Assembly: GCA_004557975.1 (NCBI GenBank)
Contig: SFEV01000005.1
Location: 14,472 to 78,471, forward strand
DNA: 64,000 bases
Direction: 5' to 3'
From: Lachnospiraceae bacterium
Lineage (GTDB): Bacteria > Bacillota > Clostridia > Lachnospirales > Lachnospiraceae
The notes below the pieces were generated by a model, which saw nothing but the letters and a program-made list of their open reading frames with translations, did not search any database and was not told the DNA's origin. Made by a program: the position numbers and the translations under genes. How positions within the stretch are numbered: the stretch's first letter is position 1; the number at the start of each line of letters is the position of its first letter. Shown piece by piece: positions 1-9,568 of the stretch.

Positions 1-1148
1 ATGAGGACATCCACAGCTTTGTGGAGGCAAATCTGATCGAGCGGATCGGAGATACCGGAAAGAAGCTGCACACGGGACGCAGCAGGAATGATCAGGTGGC
101 TCTGGATATGCGCATGTATGTGCGCGCAGAAGTACAGGAGACGGATCATCTGCTGGCAGATCTGCTGGAAGTGCTGCAGCGCATCATGGAGGAAAATATC
201 AATACCTTCATGCCGGGATTTACCCACCTGCAGAAGGCGCAGCCGGTGACGCTGGCGCACCATATCGGGGCATATTTTGAGATGTTCCGGCGTGACCGTT
301 CCAGGCTGGAGGATATCTATGAGCGCATGAATTACTGTCCGCTGGGTGCAGGCGCTCTGGCAGGCACCACATATCCCCTCGACCGCAATTATACGGCAGA
401 ACTGCTGAACTTTTACGGTCCGACGCGCAACAGCATGGATTCCGTCTCAGACAGGGACTATGTGATTGAATACCTGGCTGCGCTTTCCACGATCATGATG
501 CATCTGAGCCGTTTTTCAGAGGAGATTATTATCTGGAATTCCAATGAATACCGGTTTGTGGAGCTGGATGACGCATACAGTACAGGAAGCAGTATCATGC
601 CGCAGAAGAAGAATCCGGATATAGCAGAGCTTGTCCGCGGCAAGACGGGACGCGTTTACGGTGCCCTGATGGGATTTCTGACTACAATGAAAGGGATTCC
701 TCTGGCCTATAACAAGGACATGCAGGAGGACAAGGAGGGTGTGTTTGACGCAATCGATACGGTGAAGTCCTGCCTGAAGCTGTTCACCGGCATGGTGGAT
801 ACGATGAAGTTCAATGAGAAGGTGATGGAAGCTTCCGCAAAGAACGGTTTCACCAACGCGACGGACGTTGCGGATTATCTCGTGAACCACGGTGTTCCGT
901 TCCGTGATGCCCACGGTATTTCCGGAAGACTGGTACTGCGCTGCATCGCGGAGAACAAAGCTCTAGACGATCTGACACTGGAGGAGTTCCGGGCGGAGAG
1001 CAGCGTCTTTGAGGATGATATTTATGAGGCGATCAGCATGAAGACGTGTGTGGAGAAGCGCCTGACGCTGGGGGCGCCGGGGGAAGCTGCGATGAGGAAA
1101 GTCATTGCAGGCAACCGCAGATATCTGGATGAAACAGAAAGACTGTAA
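1..1148 (+). CDS. argH: Argininosuccinate lyase, 5'-truncated by the window edge
   Basis: Last step of arginine synthesis: cleaves argininosuccinate to arginine and fumarate in the cytosol as a homotetramer. The reading frame is already open at base 3 and gives 381 residues; the family is usually about 460, so roughly 80 N-terminal residues lie outside the window. Visible family marks are the KLHTGRSRNDQ stretch near the start and the fumarase/aspartase-superfamily signature GSSIMPQKKNPD, whose flexible loop carries the catalytic serine. A GTG at base 21 is not the real start, because the homology (EDIHSFVEA) continues upstream of it. It is followed by asd, which has its own promoter. argG and argCJBD are 38-45 kb away, so the arginine genes are split in this genome. 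Confidence 0.97.
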   Translation, partial: EDIHSFVEANLIERIGDTGKKLHTGRSRNDQVALDMRMYVRAEVQETDHLLADLLEVLQRIMEENINTFMPGFTHLQKAQPVTLAHHIGAYFEMFRRDRSRLEDIYERMNYCPLGAGALAGTTYPLDRNYTAELLNFYGPTRNSMDSVSDRDYVIEYLAALSTIMMHLSRFSEEIIIWNSNEYRFVELDDAYSTGSSIMPQKKNPDIAELVRGKTGRVYGALMGFLTTMKGIPLAYNKDMQEDKEGVFDAIDTVKSCLKLFTGMVDTMKFNEKVMEASAKNGFTNATDVADYLVNHGVPFRDAHGISGRLVLRCIAENKALDDLTLEEFRAESSVFEDDIYEAISMKTCVEKRLTLGAPGEAAMRKVIAGNRRYLDETERL

Positions 1149-1157
1149 AAAATTATC

Positions 1158-1186
1158 TTGACAGAGTGAAAAAAGAAGTGTATTTT
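1158..1186 (+). promoter_or_regulatory. Sigma-A type promoter for asd
   Basis: TTGACA at 1158-1163 and TATTTT at 1181-1186 are separated by exactly 17 bp. The site starts 9 bp after the argH stop and predicts transcription from about 1193, giving a leader of about 65 nt before asd. No terminator is visible between argH and this promoter. Confidence 0.75.
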
Positions 1187-1256
1187 AGAAAGACAAATGT
1201 ACGCCGCATAAATACACAGACGTACGGACAGAAAAACGTATGAGGAGAATGAAAAA

Positions 1257-2342
1257 ATGAGCGAGAAATTAAGAGTTGGTATTCTGGGAGCAACAGGAAT
1301 GGTGGGACAGAGATTTATCTCTCTGCTCGAGAACCATCCGTGGTTTGAGGTGGCAGTTGTGGCAGCCAGTGCGCGCAGTGCCGGAAAGACGTATGAAGAT
1401 GCGGTGGGCAGCAGATGGAAGATGACGACACCGATGCCGGAGGCAGTGAAGAAGCTGGTTGTGATGAATGTCAATGAGGTGGAAAAGGTTGCCGCAGAAG
1501 TTGACTTTGTATTCTCTGCTGTAGATATGTCAAAGGAAGAGATCCGTGAGATCGAGGATGCTTATGCAAAAACAGAGACTCCTGTTGTTTCAAACAACAG
1601 TGCACATCGCTGGACTCCGGATGTTCCGATGGTAGTTCCGGAGATCAATCCGGAGCATTTTGAAGTCATTGAATTCCAGAAGAAGCGCCTCGGAACGAAG
1701 AGAGGATTTGTGGCGGTAAAGCCAAACTGCTCGATTCAGAGCTACGCGCCGGTGCTGACTGCATGGAAGGAGTTTGAGCCGTACGAGGTAGTTGCAACGA
1801 CATACCAGGCAATTTCCGGTGCAGGCAAGACTTTTAAGGACTGGCCGGAGATGGTGGAAAATATTATTCCGTATATCGGCGGCGAGGAAGAGAAGAGTGA
1901 GAAGGAGCCTCTCAGACTGTGGGGAACCATTGAGGATGGAGTGATTAAGCCGGCCACCGAGCCGAAGATTACATGCCAGTGTATCCGTGTTCCGGTTCTG
2001 AACGGACATACGGCAGCCGTATTCGTAAAATTCCGCAAAAAGCCGACGAAGGAGCAGCTGATTGAAAAGCTTGAGAGCTTCCGCGGCGTTCCGCAGGAGC
2101 TGGAGCTTCCCAGTGCGCCGAAGCAGTTTATCCGCTACATGACGGAGGACAACCGCCCGCAGGTTCAGCTCGATGTGGACTATGAAAACGGAATGGGCGT
2201 ATCCATCGGCAGAATCCGTGAGGATTCCATCTATGATTTCAAATTTGTGGGTCTTTCCCACAACACAATCCGCGGTGCGGCAGGAGGTGCAATCCTCTGT
2301 GCAGAGACACTGAAGGCAAAGGGATATATCCAGGCAAAATAA
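1257..2342 (+). CDS. asd: Aspartate-semialdehyde dehydrogenase
   Basis: Reduces aspartyl phosphate to aspartate semialdehyde with NADPH, the branch point to lysine/diaminopimelate, threonine and methionine. The 361-residue protein begins with a Rossmann motif (GILGATGMVGQRF, about residues 8-20). The catalytic cysteine is Cys158 in KPNCSIQSY; the C-terminal half carries the dimerisation and substrate-binding region. Length and the long insert around residues 180-220 fit the archaeal/fungal-like Asd class also found in Clostridia rather than the E. coli class. The ATG is preceded by a GAGGAG-like site. It lies under its own promoter at 1158. Its product feeds the ddh route to diaminopimelate encoded at 38 kb. 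Confidence 0.95.
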   Translation: MSEKLRVGILGATGMVGQRFISLLENHPWFEVAVVAASARSAGKTYEDAVGSRWKMTTPMPEAVKKLVVMNVNEVEKVAAEVDFVFSAVDMSKEEIREIEDAYAKTETPVVSNNSAHRWTPDVPMVVPEINPEHFEVIEFQKKRLGTKRGFVAVKPNCSIQSYAPVLTAWKEFEPYEVVATTYQAISGAGKTFKDWPEMVENIIPYIGGEEEKSEKEPLRLWGTIEDGVIKPATEPKITCQCIRVPVLNGHTAAVFVKFRKKPTKEQLIEKLESFRGVPQELELPSAPKQFIRYMTEDNRPQVQLDVDYENGMGVSIGRIREDSIYDFKFVGLSHNTIRGAAGGAILCAETLKAKGYIQAK

Positions 2343-2349
2343 AATTTTA

Positions 2350-2379
2350 TTGCCAAAATTGCAGAACATAACGTATAAT
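2350..2379 (+). promoter_or_regulatory. Promoter for topB
   Basis: TTGCCA at 2350-2355 and a perfect TATAAT at 2374-2379 are 18 bp apart, just after the asd stop. The predicted start near 2386 lies in the left arm of the hairpin at 2384-2408. Confidence 0.65.
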
Positions 2380-2383
2380 GGGG

Positions 2384-2408
2384 CTGTCGTGGTTCTTTGC
2401 CACGGCAG
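2384..2408 (+). other. Hairpin at the 5' end of the topB transcript
   Basis: CTGTCGTGG and CCACGGCAG can form a 9-bp stem with one G-U pair and a 7-nt loop. The run after it (TTCTGCTGTTTT) is only weakly T-rich, so it could be a poor asd terminator or, given the TATAAT just upstream, a 5'-end hairpin of the topB mRNA. Confidence 0.45.
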
Positions 2409-2442
2409 TTCTGCTGTTTTAGAGAGATATACGGAGGTGCGG

Positions 2443-4611
2443 ATGGCGAAATCACTGTTTATAGCGGAGAAGCCAAGTGTGGCGCAGGAATTCGCAAAGG
2501 CATTAAAAGAGAATATGAGGCGCGGCGACGGTTATATGGAATCAGATTCCTACGTTGTCACCTGGTGTGTCGGACATCTGGTGACCATGAGTTATCCGGA
2601 GGTGTACGATGAAAAGTACAGACGCTGGAGCCTGAACACACTGCCGTTTATTCCGGATGAATTTCTGTATGAGGTGATTCCGTCGGTGAAGAAGCAGTAT
2701 ACGATTGTCAGCGGATTACTCAACCGCAGTGATGTGGCGACGATCTATGTCTGCACCGATTCCGGGCGTGAGGGAGAATATATTTACCGTCTCGTGGAGC
2801 AGATGGCACACGTGCATGGCAAACAGCGAAGACGCGTCTGGATTGATTCGCAGACGGAGGAGGAGATTCACCGCGGAATCCGCGAGGCGAAGGATCTGTC
2901 GGAGTATGACAATCTTTCCTCAGCGGCATATCTGCGCGCCAAAGAGGATTACCTGATGGGAATCAATTTTTCCCGTCTGCTGACGCTGAAGTACGGAAAT
3001 GCCATCTCAGGTTATCTGGGAACAAAATATACAGTCGTATCTGTCGGCAGAGTGATGACGTGTGTCCTTGGAATGATAGTCAGGCGGGAGCGGGAGATCA
3101 GACAGTTCGTAAAGACGCCTTTTTATCGCGTTCTGCAGCAGCTGGAGCTTCAGGGAAGAACCCTGGAGGGAGAGTTCCGCGCTGTGGAGGGCTCCTCATA
3201 CTACCTGTCTCCCAAGCTGTACAGGGAGAATGGCTTCAAAGAAAGAAAGGATGCCGATGAGCTGATTGCCAGGCTGACAGACACGCCAGTACTCTCCACC
3301 GTCATAGATTCTATTGAAAAAAAGAAAGAAAAGAAAAATCCGCCGCTTCTGTACAATCTGGCCGAGCTGCAGAATGAATGCTCACGCATGTTCAAGATCA
3401 GCCCGGATGAGACGCTGCGGATCGTCCAGGAGCTGTACGAGAAAAAGCTTGTGACGTATCCGCGAACGGATGCACGTGTGCTTTCCACGGCCGTCGCAAA
3501 GGAAATACAGAAGAATATTTCGGGGCTTCGCAGCTTCGGACCGGCGAAAGCATTTGCAGAGGAGATTCTCGAAAACGGAGCATACAGAAATATTGCCAGG
3601 ACGCGGTACGTCAACGATAAACAGATCACAGATCACTATGCGATTATTCCCACAGGCCAGGGATTCGGCGCGCTGGGCTCCCTGAAGGGCAATTCCTTCG
3701 GAGTATACGCAGCGATTGTACGGCGCTTCCTGAGCATTTTTTATCCGGCTGCCGAGTATCAGAAGATCTCCATGGTGACTGTGATGCAGAACGAAAAGTT
3801 TTTCTTTTCGTTCCGTATACTTCTTGAAGAGGGATATTTTAGAGTTGCCGGGAACCCCAATGACAGGAAATCAAAAAACGGTGGTGCACTGTCAGAGTCC
3901 GGGACAGATCAGAAATCGCAGAGTGTACCGGAAGAGTCCGGATCAGATCAGGAGGAAAGCGGCAGCATGCCGGATTCTGACGGTGATACGGACTGTGGAA
4001 AGGAGCTGCTGGAGGTACTGAAGGGACTTCGGAAAGGCATGGAGCTTCCTGTAAAAGCACTTGCTGTCAGGGAGGGGGAGACATCTCCGCCGAAGCGCTA
4101 CAATTCCGGTTCGATGATTCTTGCCATGGAAAATGCCGGTCAGCTCATTGAGGATGAAGAGCTGCGGGCACAGATCAAAAGCTGCGGAATCGGGACGAGT
4201 GCCACCCGTGCCGAGATCCTGAAAAAGCTTGTGGCAAACAAATATATTGCATTAAATAAAAAGACACAGATTCTCTCACCTACGCTGCTGGGTGAGATGA
4301 TTCACGATGTGGTATTCTATTCCATCCGGTCCCTGCTGAACCCGGAGCTGACAGCCAGCTGGGAAAAGGGACTGAACTACGTGGCGGAAGGATCCATCAC
4401 AGGAGATGAATACATGATAAAACTGGAGAATTTTATCCGTTCCAGGACGGAGGCAGTGCTGTCTCTGAACAATCAGTATGCGATGCGCCCGCTGTTTGAT
4501 GAAGCATCGAAATATTATCAGAAGAGTACAGCGAAATCAAACAGAGGGTCAGGAGAAAACAAACCGTCGGGACGCGGAGCGGGAAGAAAAAAGACAGCAC
4601 ATATTGGTTAA
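2443..4611 (+). CDS. topB: DNA topoisomerase III (type IA)
   Basis: Type IA topoisomerase that passes single strands and decatenates DNA. The chosen ATG follows ACGGAGGTG and gives MAKSLFIAEKPSVAQ, the usual TopB start; an upstream ATG at 2350 would add 31 unrelated residues and overlap the promoter. The 722-residue protein has the N-terminal TOPRIM fold (EKPSVAQ, then DSGREGEYIYR with the acidic metal-binding set) and the catalytic tyrosine in VTYPRTDARVL. A low-complexity Ser/Asp/Glu insert (about residues 475-515) and a basic tail are visible. The insert is unlike the rest of the protein and may vary between strains. It is 12 bp upstream of the next gene, so probably cotranscribed with it and with parE. 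Confidence 0.93.
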   Translation: MAKSLFIAEKPSVAQEFAKALKENMRRGDGYMESDSYVVTWCVGHLVTMSYPEVYDEKYRRWSLNTLPFIPDEFLYEVIPSVKKQYTIVSGLLNRSDVATIYVCTDSGREGEYIYRLVEQMAHVHGKQRRRVWIDSQTEEEIHRGIREAKDLSEYDNLSSAAYLRAKEDYLMGINFSRLLTLKYGNAISGYLGTKYTVVSVGRVMTCVLGMIVRREREIRQFVKTPFYRVLQQLELQGRTLEGEFRAVEGSSYYLSPKLYRENGFKERKDADELIARLTDTPVLSTVIDSIEKKKEKKNPPLLYNLAELQNECSRMFKISPDETLRIVQELYEKKLVTYPRTDARVLSTAVAKEIQKNISGLRSFGPAKAFAEEILENGAYRNIARTRYVNDKQITDHYAIIPTGQGFGALGSLKGNSFGVYAAIVRRFLSIFYPAAEYQKISMVTVMQNEKFFFSFRILLEEGYFRVAGNPNDRKSKNGGALSESGTDQKSQSVPEESGSDQEESGSMPDSDGDTDCGKELLEVLKGLRKGMELPVKALAVREGETSPPKRYNSGSMILAMENAGQLIEDEELRAQIKSCGIGTSATRAEILKKLVANKYIALNKKTQILSPTLLGEMIHDVVFYSIRSLLNPELTASWEKGLNYVAEGSITGDEYMIKLENFIRSRTEAVLSLNNQYAMRPLFDEASKYYQKSTAKSNRGSGENKPSGRGAGRKKTAHIG

Positions 4612-4623
4612 GGAGGGAAAATC

Positions 4624-5295
4624 ATGGAAAACTGCAGGATTGAGAATCTTTATAATTTAAACGAAACGATTGCCGGGAGACTTTTTGACGGTGCGACGTA
4701 CCCGTGGGAGGTTCTTCCGAAGATCGGATCATTTATTCTGGAGCTTGGCAGTACGCTTTCAGAAGAAGAGTACGAAAAAAGAGGAGAGAACGTCTGGATC
4801 GCAAAATCCGCAAAGGTGGCTCCCACGGCATTTATCAACGGGCCTGCCATTATCGGAAAAAATGCGGAGGTGCGTCACTGTGCGTTTATCCGCGGCAACG
4901 CGATCGTCGGAGAGGGTGCTGTGGTGGGCAATTCCACAGAGCTGAAAAATGTGGTTCTGTTCAATAAGGTGCAGGTTCCTCATTATAATTACGTCGGTGA
5001 TTCCATTCTCGGCTATAAGGCTCATATGGGTGCCGGTTCCATCACGTCCAATGTGAAGTCTGACAAAAAGCTTGTTGTGGTAAAGGATGGAGCAAATCGC
5101 ATGGAGACAGGGCTGAAAAAATTCGGCGCCATGATCGGTGACGAGGTTGAAGTGGGCTGCGGTTCCGTCCTCAATCCGGGAACGGTAATCGGTCCTCACT
5201 CCAATATCTATCCGCTTTCTTCCGTGCGTGAGGTTGTTCCTGCAAATTCTATCTACAAAAAACGCGGAGAAGTGGCGGAAAAATACGAAGAGTAA
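4624..5295 (+). CDS. Left-handed beta-helix acyltransferase-like protein (GlmU C-terminal-like)
   Basis: A 223-residue protein with hexapeptide repeats from about residue 55 (for example VAPTAFINGPAIIGKNAEVR and AIVGEGAVVGNSTELKN), the left-handed beta-helix fold of trimeric acyl- and nucleotidyl-sugar transferases. It resembles the C-terminal acetyltransferase half of GlmU, but the N-terminal pyrophosphorylase domain (GXGTRMXS motif) is absent, so a UDP-GlcNAc pyrophosphorylase label would be misleading. The first 50 residues are helical and not recognised. It sits 12 bp after topB and 30 bp before parE, an arrangement that suggests one transcript but gives no functional clue. The acceptor substrate is unknown. 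Confidence 0.8.
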   Translation: MENCRIENLYNLNETIAGRLFDGATYPWEVLPKIGSFILELGSTLSEEEYEKRGENVWIAKSAKVAPTAFINGPAIIGKNAEVRHCAFIRGNAIVGEGAVVGNSTELKNVVLFNKVQVPHYNYVGDSILGYKAHMGAGSITSNVKSDKKLVVVKDGANRMETGLKKFGAMIGDEVEVGCGSVLNPGTVIGPHSNIYPLSSVREVVPANSIYKKRGEVAEKYEE

Positions 5296-5325
5296 TACAT
5301 GAGAATCAGAAAAGGAGCAGTATAA

Positions 5326-7248
5326 ATGGCTAAAACCAACACATATGATGCGAGCAGCATCTCCGTCCTGGAGGGGCTGGAGGCTGTCCGCAAGCGTCCC
5401 GGCATGTATATCGGCAGTGTGTCACGGAAAGGTCTGAATCATCTGATCTATGAGATCGTGGACAATGCAGTCGATGAGCATCTGGCGGGGTACTGCAGTG
5501 AAATTCAGGTATATCTGGAGGAGGACGGTTCTGCAACCGTAGAAGACAACGGGCGCGGTATCCCTGTCGGCATGCACGAAAAGGGGATGTCGGCAGAGCG
5601 ACTCGTCTTTACGACGCTGCATGCAGGAGGAAAATTCGATGATTCGGCGTACAAGACCAGCGGAGGTCTCCACGGTGTGGGTTCCTCTGTCGTAAATGCA
5701 CTTTCCACATGGCTCGATGTACAGGTTATGCTGGATGGGAAGATTCATCATGACCGGTATGAGCGCGGTGTGCCTGTCATTGAACTGGAGAAGGGGCTGC
5801 TTCCGGTCATAGGAAAAACGAAAAAGACCGGTACGCGGATCAGCTTTCTTCCGGACCCGGAAATCTTTGAGAAGACACGGTTTTCCGCCACAGAGCTGAA
5901 AAGCCGCCTCCATGAGACGGCGTACCTGAATCCGGCGCTGAAAATCAATTTTGAAGACCGGCGGGATGACAGACAGGAGCAGATTACATTTTATGAGCCG
6001 GAGGGAATTACCGGATTCGTCAGAGAACTGAACCAGAAATCAGAGCCGATCTGTGATCCCGTTTATTTCAAAGGCGAGGCCGACGGCATACAGGTGGAGG
6101 TTGCGTTCCAGTATGTCAATGAATTTCATGAAAATGTGCTTGGCTTCTGCAATAATATTTATAATGCTGAGGGCGGCACCCACCTGACAGGTTTTAAGAC
6201 CATGTTCACAACTGTCATGAACACGTACGCCCGCCAGATTGGTATTCTGAAGGAAAAGGACGTCAATTTTACGGGAGCCGATATCCGCAACGGTATGACG
6301 GCTGTCGTTTCAATCAAGCATCCGGATCCCCGCTTTGAGGGTCAGACAAAGACGAAGCTGGACAACCAGGATGCATCAAGGGCGGTCGGCAAGGTGACGG
6401 GAGAAGAAATTGTCCTTTATTTTGACAAGCACCTTGAGGCGCTGAAGAATGTACTCTCCTGTGCGGAAAAGGCTGCCAGAATCCGGAAGACGGAAGAGCG
6501 GGCGAAGACGAATCTGCTCACAAAGCAGAAGTATTCCTTTGACAGCAACGGAAAGCTGGCAAACTGTGAAAGCCGCGACAGCAGCAAATGCGAAATATTT
6601 ATCGTCGAGGGAGATTCCGCCGGAGGCTCTGCAAAGACGGCCCGTGACCGCAACTATCAGGCAATTCTTCCGATCCGCGGAAAAATCCTGAACGTGGAGA
6701 AGGCAAGTATCGACAAGGTACTGGCGAACGCAGAGATCAAGACAATGATCAACGCATTCGGCTGCGGTTTCTCTGAGGGCTACGGCAACGATTTTGATAT
6801 TACGAAGCTTCGGTATGACAAGATTATCATTATGGCAGATGCCGATGTGGACGGTTCCCATATCAGTACGCTGCTGCTGACGCTGTTCTACCGTTTCATG
6901 CCGGAGCTGATCTATGAAGGCCACGTTTACATTGCGATGCCGCCGTTATACAAGGTAATTCCCGCCAAGGGAAAAGAGCAGTACCTTTATGATGATAAGG
7001 CTCTGGAAAAATACAGAAAAACACACAAGGGGTCCTTTACACTGCAGCGCTACAAGGGTCTTGGTGAGATGGATGCCGAACAGCTCTGGGAGACGACGCT
7101 GAATCCGGAGACGAGGATCATGCAGCGGGTGGAGATAGAGGATGCGAGAATCGCTTCCAGCATCACGTCGATGCTGATGGGGACAGAGGTCCCGCCGCGC
7201 AAAGCATTCATCTATGAGCACGCCCAGGATGCGCTGCTGGATGTGTGA
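5326..7248 (+). CDS. parE: DNA topoisomerase IV subunit B (GyrB/ParE family)
   Basis: ATPase subunit of a type IIA topoisomerase that, with the next gene product, decatenates chromosomes. The 640-residue protein shows the GHKL ATPase elements in order: EIVDNAVDEHLAG, DNGRGIPVGMH and the GGLHGVGSSVVNALS lid. The TOPRIM part has FIVEGDSAGGSAK and MADADVDGSHI, and the C-terminus has YKGLGEMDAEQLWET. Start ATG follows AAAGGAG. Pairing with a GyrA-family gene immediately downstream, in a locus without dnaA, recF or dnaN, favours ParE over GyrB, although the family alone does not prove it. Confidence 0.85.
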   Translation: MAKTNTYDASSISVLEGLEAVRKRPGMYIGSVSRKGLNHLIYEIVDNAVDEHLAGYCSEIQVYLEEDGSATVEDNGRGIPVGMHEKGMSAERLVFTTLHAGGKFDDSAYKTSGGLHGVGSSVVNALSTWLDVQVMLDGKIHHDRYERGVPVIELEKGLLPVIGKTKKTGTRISFLPDPEIFEKTRFSATELKSRLHETAYLNPALKINFEDRRDDRQEQITFYEPEGITGFVRELNQKSEPICDPVYFKGEADGIQVEVAFQYVNEFHENVLGFCNNIYNAEGGTHLTGFKTMFTTVMNTYARQIGILKEKDVNFTGADIRNGMTAVVSIKHPDPRFEGQTKTKLDNQDASRAVGKVTGEEIVLYFDKHLEALKNVLSCAEKAARIRKTEERAKTNLLTKQKYSFDSNGKLANCESRDSSKCEIFIVEGDSAGGSAKTARDRNYQAILPIRGKILNVEKASIDKVLANAEIKTMINAFGCGFSEGYGNDFDITKLRYDKIIIMADADVDGSHISTLLLTLFYRFMPELIYEGHVYIAMPPLYKVIPAKGKEQYLYDDKALEKYRKTHKGSFTLQRYKGLGEMDAEQLWETTLNPETRIMQRVEIEDARIASSITSMLMGTEVPPRKAFIYEHAQDALLDV

Positions 7249-7257
7249 TAACAGTGG

Positions 7258-7287
7258 GCCAGGCAGGTTTATGAAATGCTGCCTGGC
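7258..7287 (+). other. Hairpin between parE and parC
   Basis: GCCAGGCAG (7258-7266) and GCCAGGCAG in reverse complement (7279-7287) form a perfect 9-bp stem with a 12-nt loop. No T-run follows, so it looks more like an mRNA processing or stabilising hairpin than a full terminator inside the parE-parC operon. Confidence 0.5.
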
Positions 7288-7330
7288 TCTGAACAGTTAC
7301 AAAATATATAGATAAGGAGTCTGATTTTAC

Positions 7331-9568
7331 ATGGACGGACAGATAATCAGAGCAGAGTATTCCGATATCATGCAGAAATCATATATCGATTATGCCATGA
7401 GTGTTATTATTTCCCGTGCGCTTCCGGATGTCCGCGACGGACTGAAGCCGGTGCAGAGAAGGACGCTTTATGACATGTATGAGCTCGGAATCCGCTATGA
7501 CAGGCCATACCGGAAGTGTGCACGTATTGTGGGCGATACAATGGGTAAATATCATCCCCACGGCGACAGCTCCATTTATGAGGCGCTGGTGGTGATGGCA
7601 CAGGACTTTAAGAAGGGCCAGGCCCTTGTGGATGGACACGGAAATTTCGGTTCCATTGAAGGAGACGGTGCAGCGGCCATGCGTTATACGGAGGCACGTC
7701 TGCAGAAGATCACCCAGGTGGCGTTTCTCGCCGATCTGGATAAGGATGTTGTGGATTTCGGACCGAATTTCGATGAGACAGAAAAGGAGCCTCAGGTGCT
7801 CCCTGTCAGAATCCCCAATCTTCTCGTAAACGGCGCGGAAGGTATTGCAGTCGGCATGGTTACGAGCATTCCGACTCACAATCTGGGAGAGGTCATAGAT
7901 GCGGTCAAGGCAATGATCAGAAACAACAGCATGACCACGCGGGAACTGATGAAATACATCAAAGGACCTGATTTCCCCACAGGAGGCATTGTCGTAAATC
8001 AGGATGAGCTTCTGAATATTTACGAGACAGGACAGGGCAAAATCCGCCTGCGCGGCCGCTTGGAGGTCGAGAAAGTGAAGGGCGCAAGAGAGCGCCTTGT
8101 GATCACGGAAATCCCATACACGATGATCGGAGCCAATATCGGAAAGTTTCTCAATGAAGTTGCAGCGCTCGTGGAGACGAAAAAGACCACAGATATTGTG
8201 GATATTTCCAATCAGTCCGCAAAGGGCGGTATCCGCATTGTGCTGGAGCTGAAAAAAGGTGCAGATATTGAGAGACTGAAAAATCTGCTCTACAAAAAGA
8301 CGAGACTGGAGGACACCTTCGGCGTCAATATGCTTGCCGTTGCGCAGGGACGCCCGGAGACACTGGGGCTCAGACAGATTCTGGAGCATCATATTGACTT
8401 TCAGTTTGAGCTTGCCACGAGAAAGTACCGCAATCTTCTTGACAAAGAGGAAAAGAAACGGGAGATTCAGGAGGGTCTGATCCGCGCCTGTGACGTGATC
8501 GACCTGATTATTGAGATCCTTCGCGGCAGCAAGAGCCGGGAACAGGTAAAAAAATGTCTTGTGGACGGAGTGACGGAAGGTATCCGGTTCAAAACGGAAA
8601 AATCCAGGAAAACGGCAGCAAAGCTTCATTTTACGGAGCCGCAGGCAGATGCGATTCTCGACATGCGTCTGTACAAACTGATCGGCCTTGAAATTGAAGT
8701 GCTGATGAAGGAGCACGAGCAGACACTGAAAAATATTGAGCAGTATACAGACATACTGAACAATTATGATTCCATGGCGGCAGTCATTATGAAGGAGCTG
8801 GATGCATACAAGAAAGAATTTGCACGGCCGAGGCGGACATCAATCGAAAATGCGGAGGAGATTGTTCTCGAGGAGCAGAAGATTGAGGAAATGCCGGTTG
8901 TATTCCTGATGGACCGGTTCGGATATGTGCGTACGGTAGATGAGACGATCTATGAGCGCAACAGGGAGGCGGCCGATGCAGAGTGCAAATACGTGCTGCA
9001 CTGCCTGAATACCGACCGCATCTGTATTTTTACAGACAGCGGCAGGCTCCATCTTCTGAAAGTGGCTGATGTGCCCTACGGCAAATTCCGCGATAAGGGA
9101 ACGCCGGTCGATAACCTGTGTAACTACAACAGCAGCGAGGAGAGTTTTATTTCTGTCATGGCGCAAAATGACATTAAGGATACTGTGCTGACGTTCGTCA
9201 CAAAGCAGTCAATGGTGAAGCAGGTGGCGGGAAGCGAATTTGATGTCTCAAAGCGTACGATTGCAGCTACAAAGCTGCAGGAACAGGATGCGGTTGTAGC
9301 GGTGCATGCATCAGCGGAGCAGTCACATATTGTACTGACATCGAAGAATGGATTTTTCCTGCGGTTCCCCGTATCGGAGATTCCGGTGAAGAAAAAGACG
9401 GCAGTGGGAGTACGCGGCATGAAGCTGGCAGAAGGCGATGAGGTTGCCGGAGTATACTGGATCGAAGGCGGAGAATGCCCGGAAGTCACTGTCAACGACA
9501 AAAAAGTATATATCAATAAACTGCGGATCGGTTCACGGGATTCTAAAGGGACGAAGCCAAGAGGATGA
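7331..9568 (+). CDS. parC: DNA topoisomerase IV subunit A (GyrA/ParC family)
   Basis: Breakage-reunion subunit partnering ParE. The 745-residue protein has the winged-helix/tower core with catalytic Tyr119 in AAMRYTEARL. The quinolone-determining region reads YHPHGDSSIYEAL, with Ser80 and Glu84, that is, the susceptible-type residues at the classical ParC positions. A long coiled-coil (about residues 360-470) precedes a C-terminal beta-propeller that is shorter and less regular than in GyrA, which supports ParC. SD-like AAGGAG lies 11 bp before ATG. The last codons (KGTKPRG) run into a purine-rich repeat tract that continues past the stop. Confidence 0.87.
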   Translation: MDGQIIRAEYSDIMQKSYIDYAMSVIISRALPDVRDGLKPVQRRTLYDMYELGIRYDRPYRKCARIVGDTMGKYHPHGDSSIYEALVVMAQDFKKGQALVDGHGNFGSIEGDGAAAMRYTEARLQKITQVAFLADLDKDVVDFGPNFDETEKEPQVLPVRIPNLLVNGAEGIAVGMVTSIPTHNLGEVIDAVKAMIRNNSMTTRELMKYIKGPDFPTGGIVVNQDELLNIYETGQGKIRLRGRLEVEKVKGARERLVITEIPYTMIGANIGKFLNEVAALVETKKTTDIVDISNQSAKGGIRIVLELKKGADIERLKNLLYKKTRLEDTFGVNMLAVAQGRPETLGLRQILEHHIDFQFELATRKYRNLLDKEEKKREIQEGLIRACDVIDLIIEILRGSKSREQVKKCLVDGVTEGIRFKTEKSRKTAAKLHFTEPQADAILDMRLYKLIGLEIEVLMKEHEQTLKNIEQYTDILNNYDSMAAVIMKELDAYKKEFARPRRTSIENAEEIVLEEQKIEEMPVVFLMDRFGYVRTVDETIYERNREAADAECKYVLHCLNTDRICIFTDSGRLHLLKVADVPYGKFRDKGTPVDNLCNYNSSEESFISVMAQNDIKDTVLTFVTKQSMVKQVAGSEFDVSKRTIAATKLQEQDAVVAVHASAEQSHIVLTSKNGFFLRFPVSEIPVKKKTAVGVRGMKLAEGDEVAGVYWIEGGECPEVTVNDKKVYINKLRIGSRDSKGTKPRG

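Noticed and set aside
1590..2369. 259-codon minus-strand frame opposite asd
   Set aside because: Shadow of asd codon usage; no recognisable domain.
7379..8716. 445-codon minus-strand frame opposite parC
   Set aside because: It is a shadow of the parC reading frame; no family resemblance and no SD.
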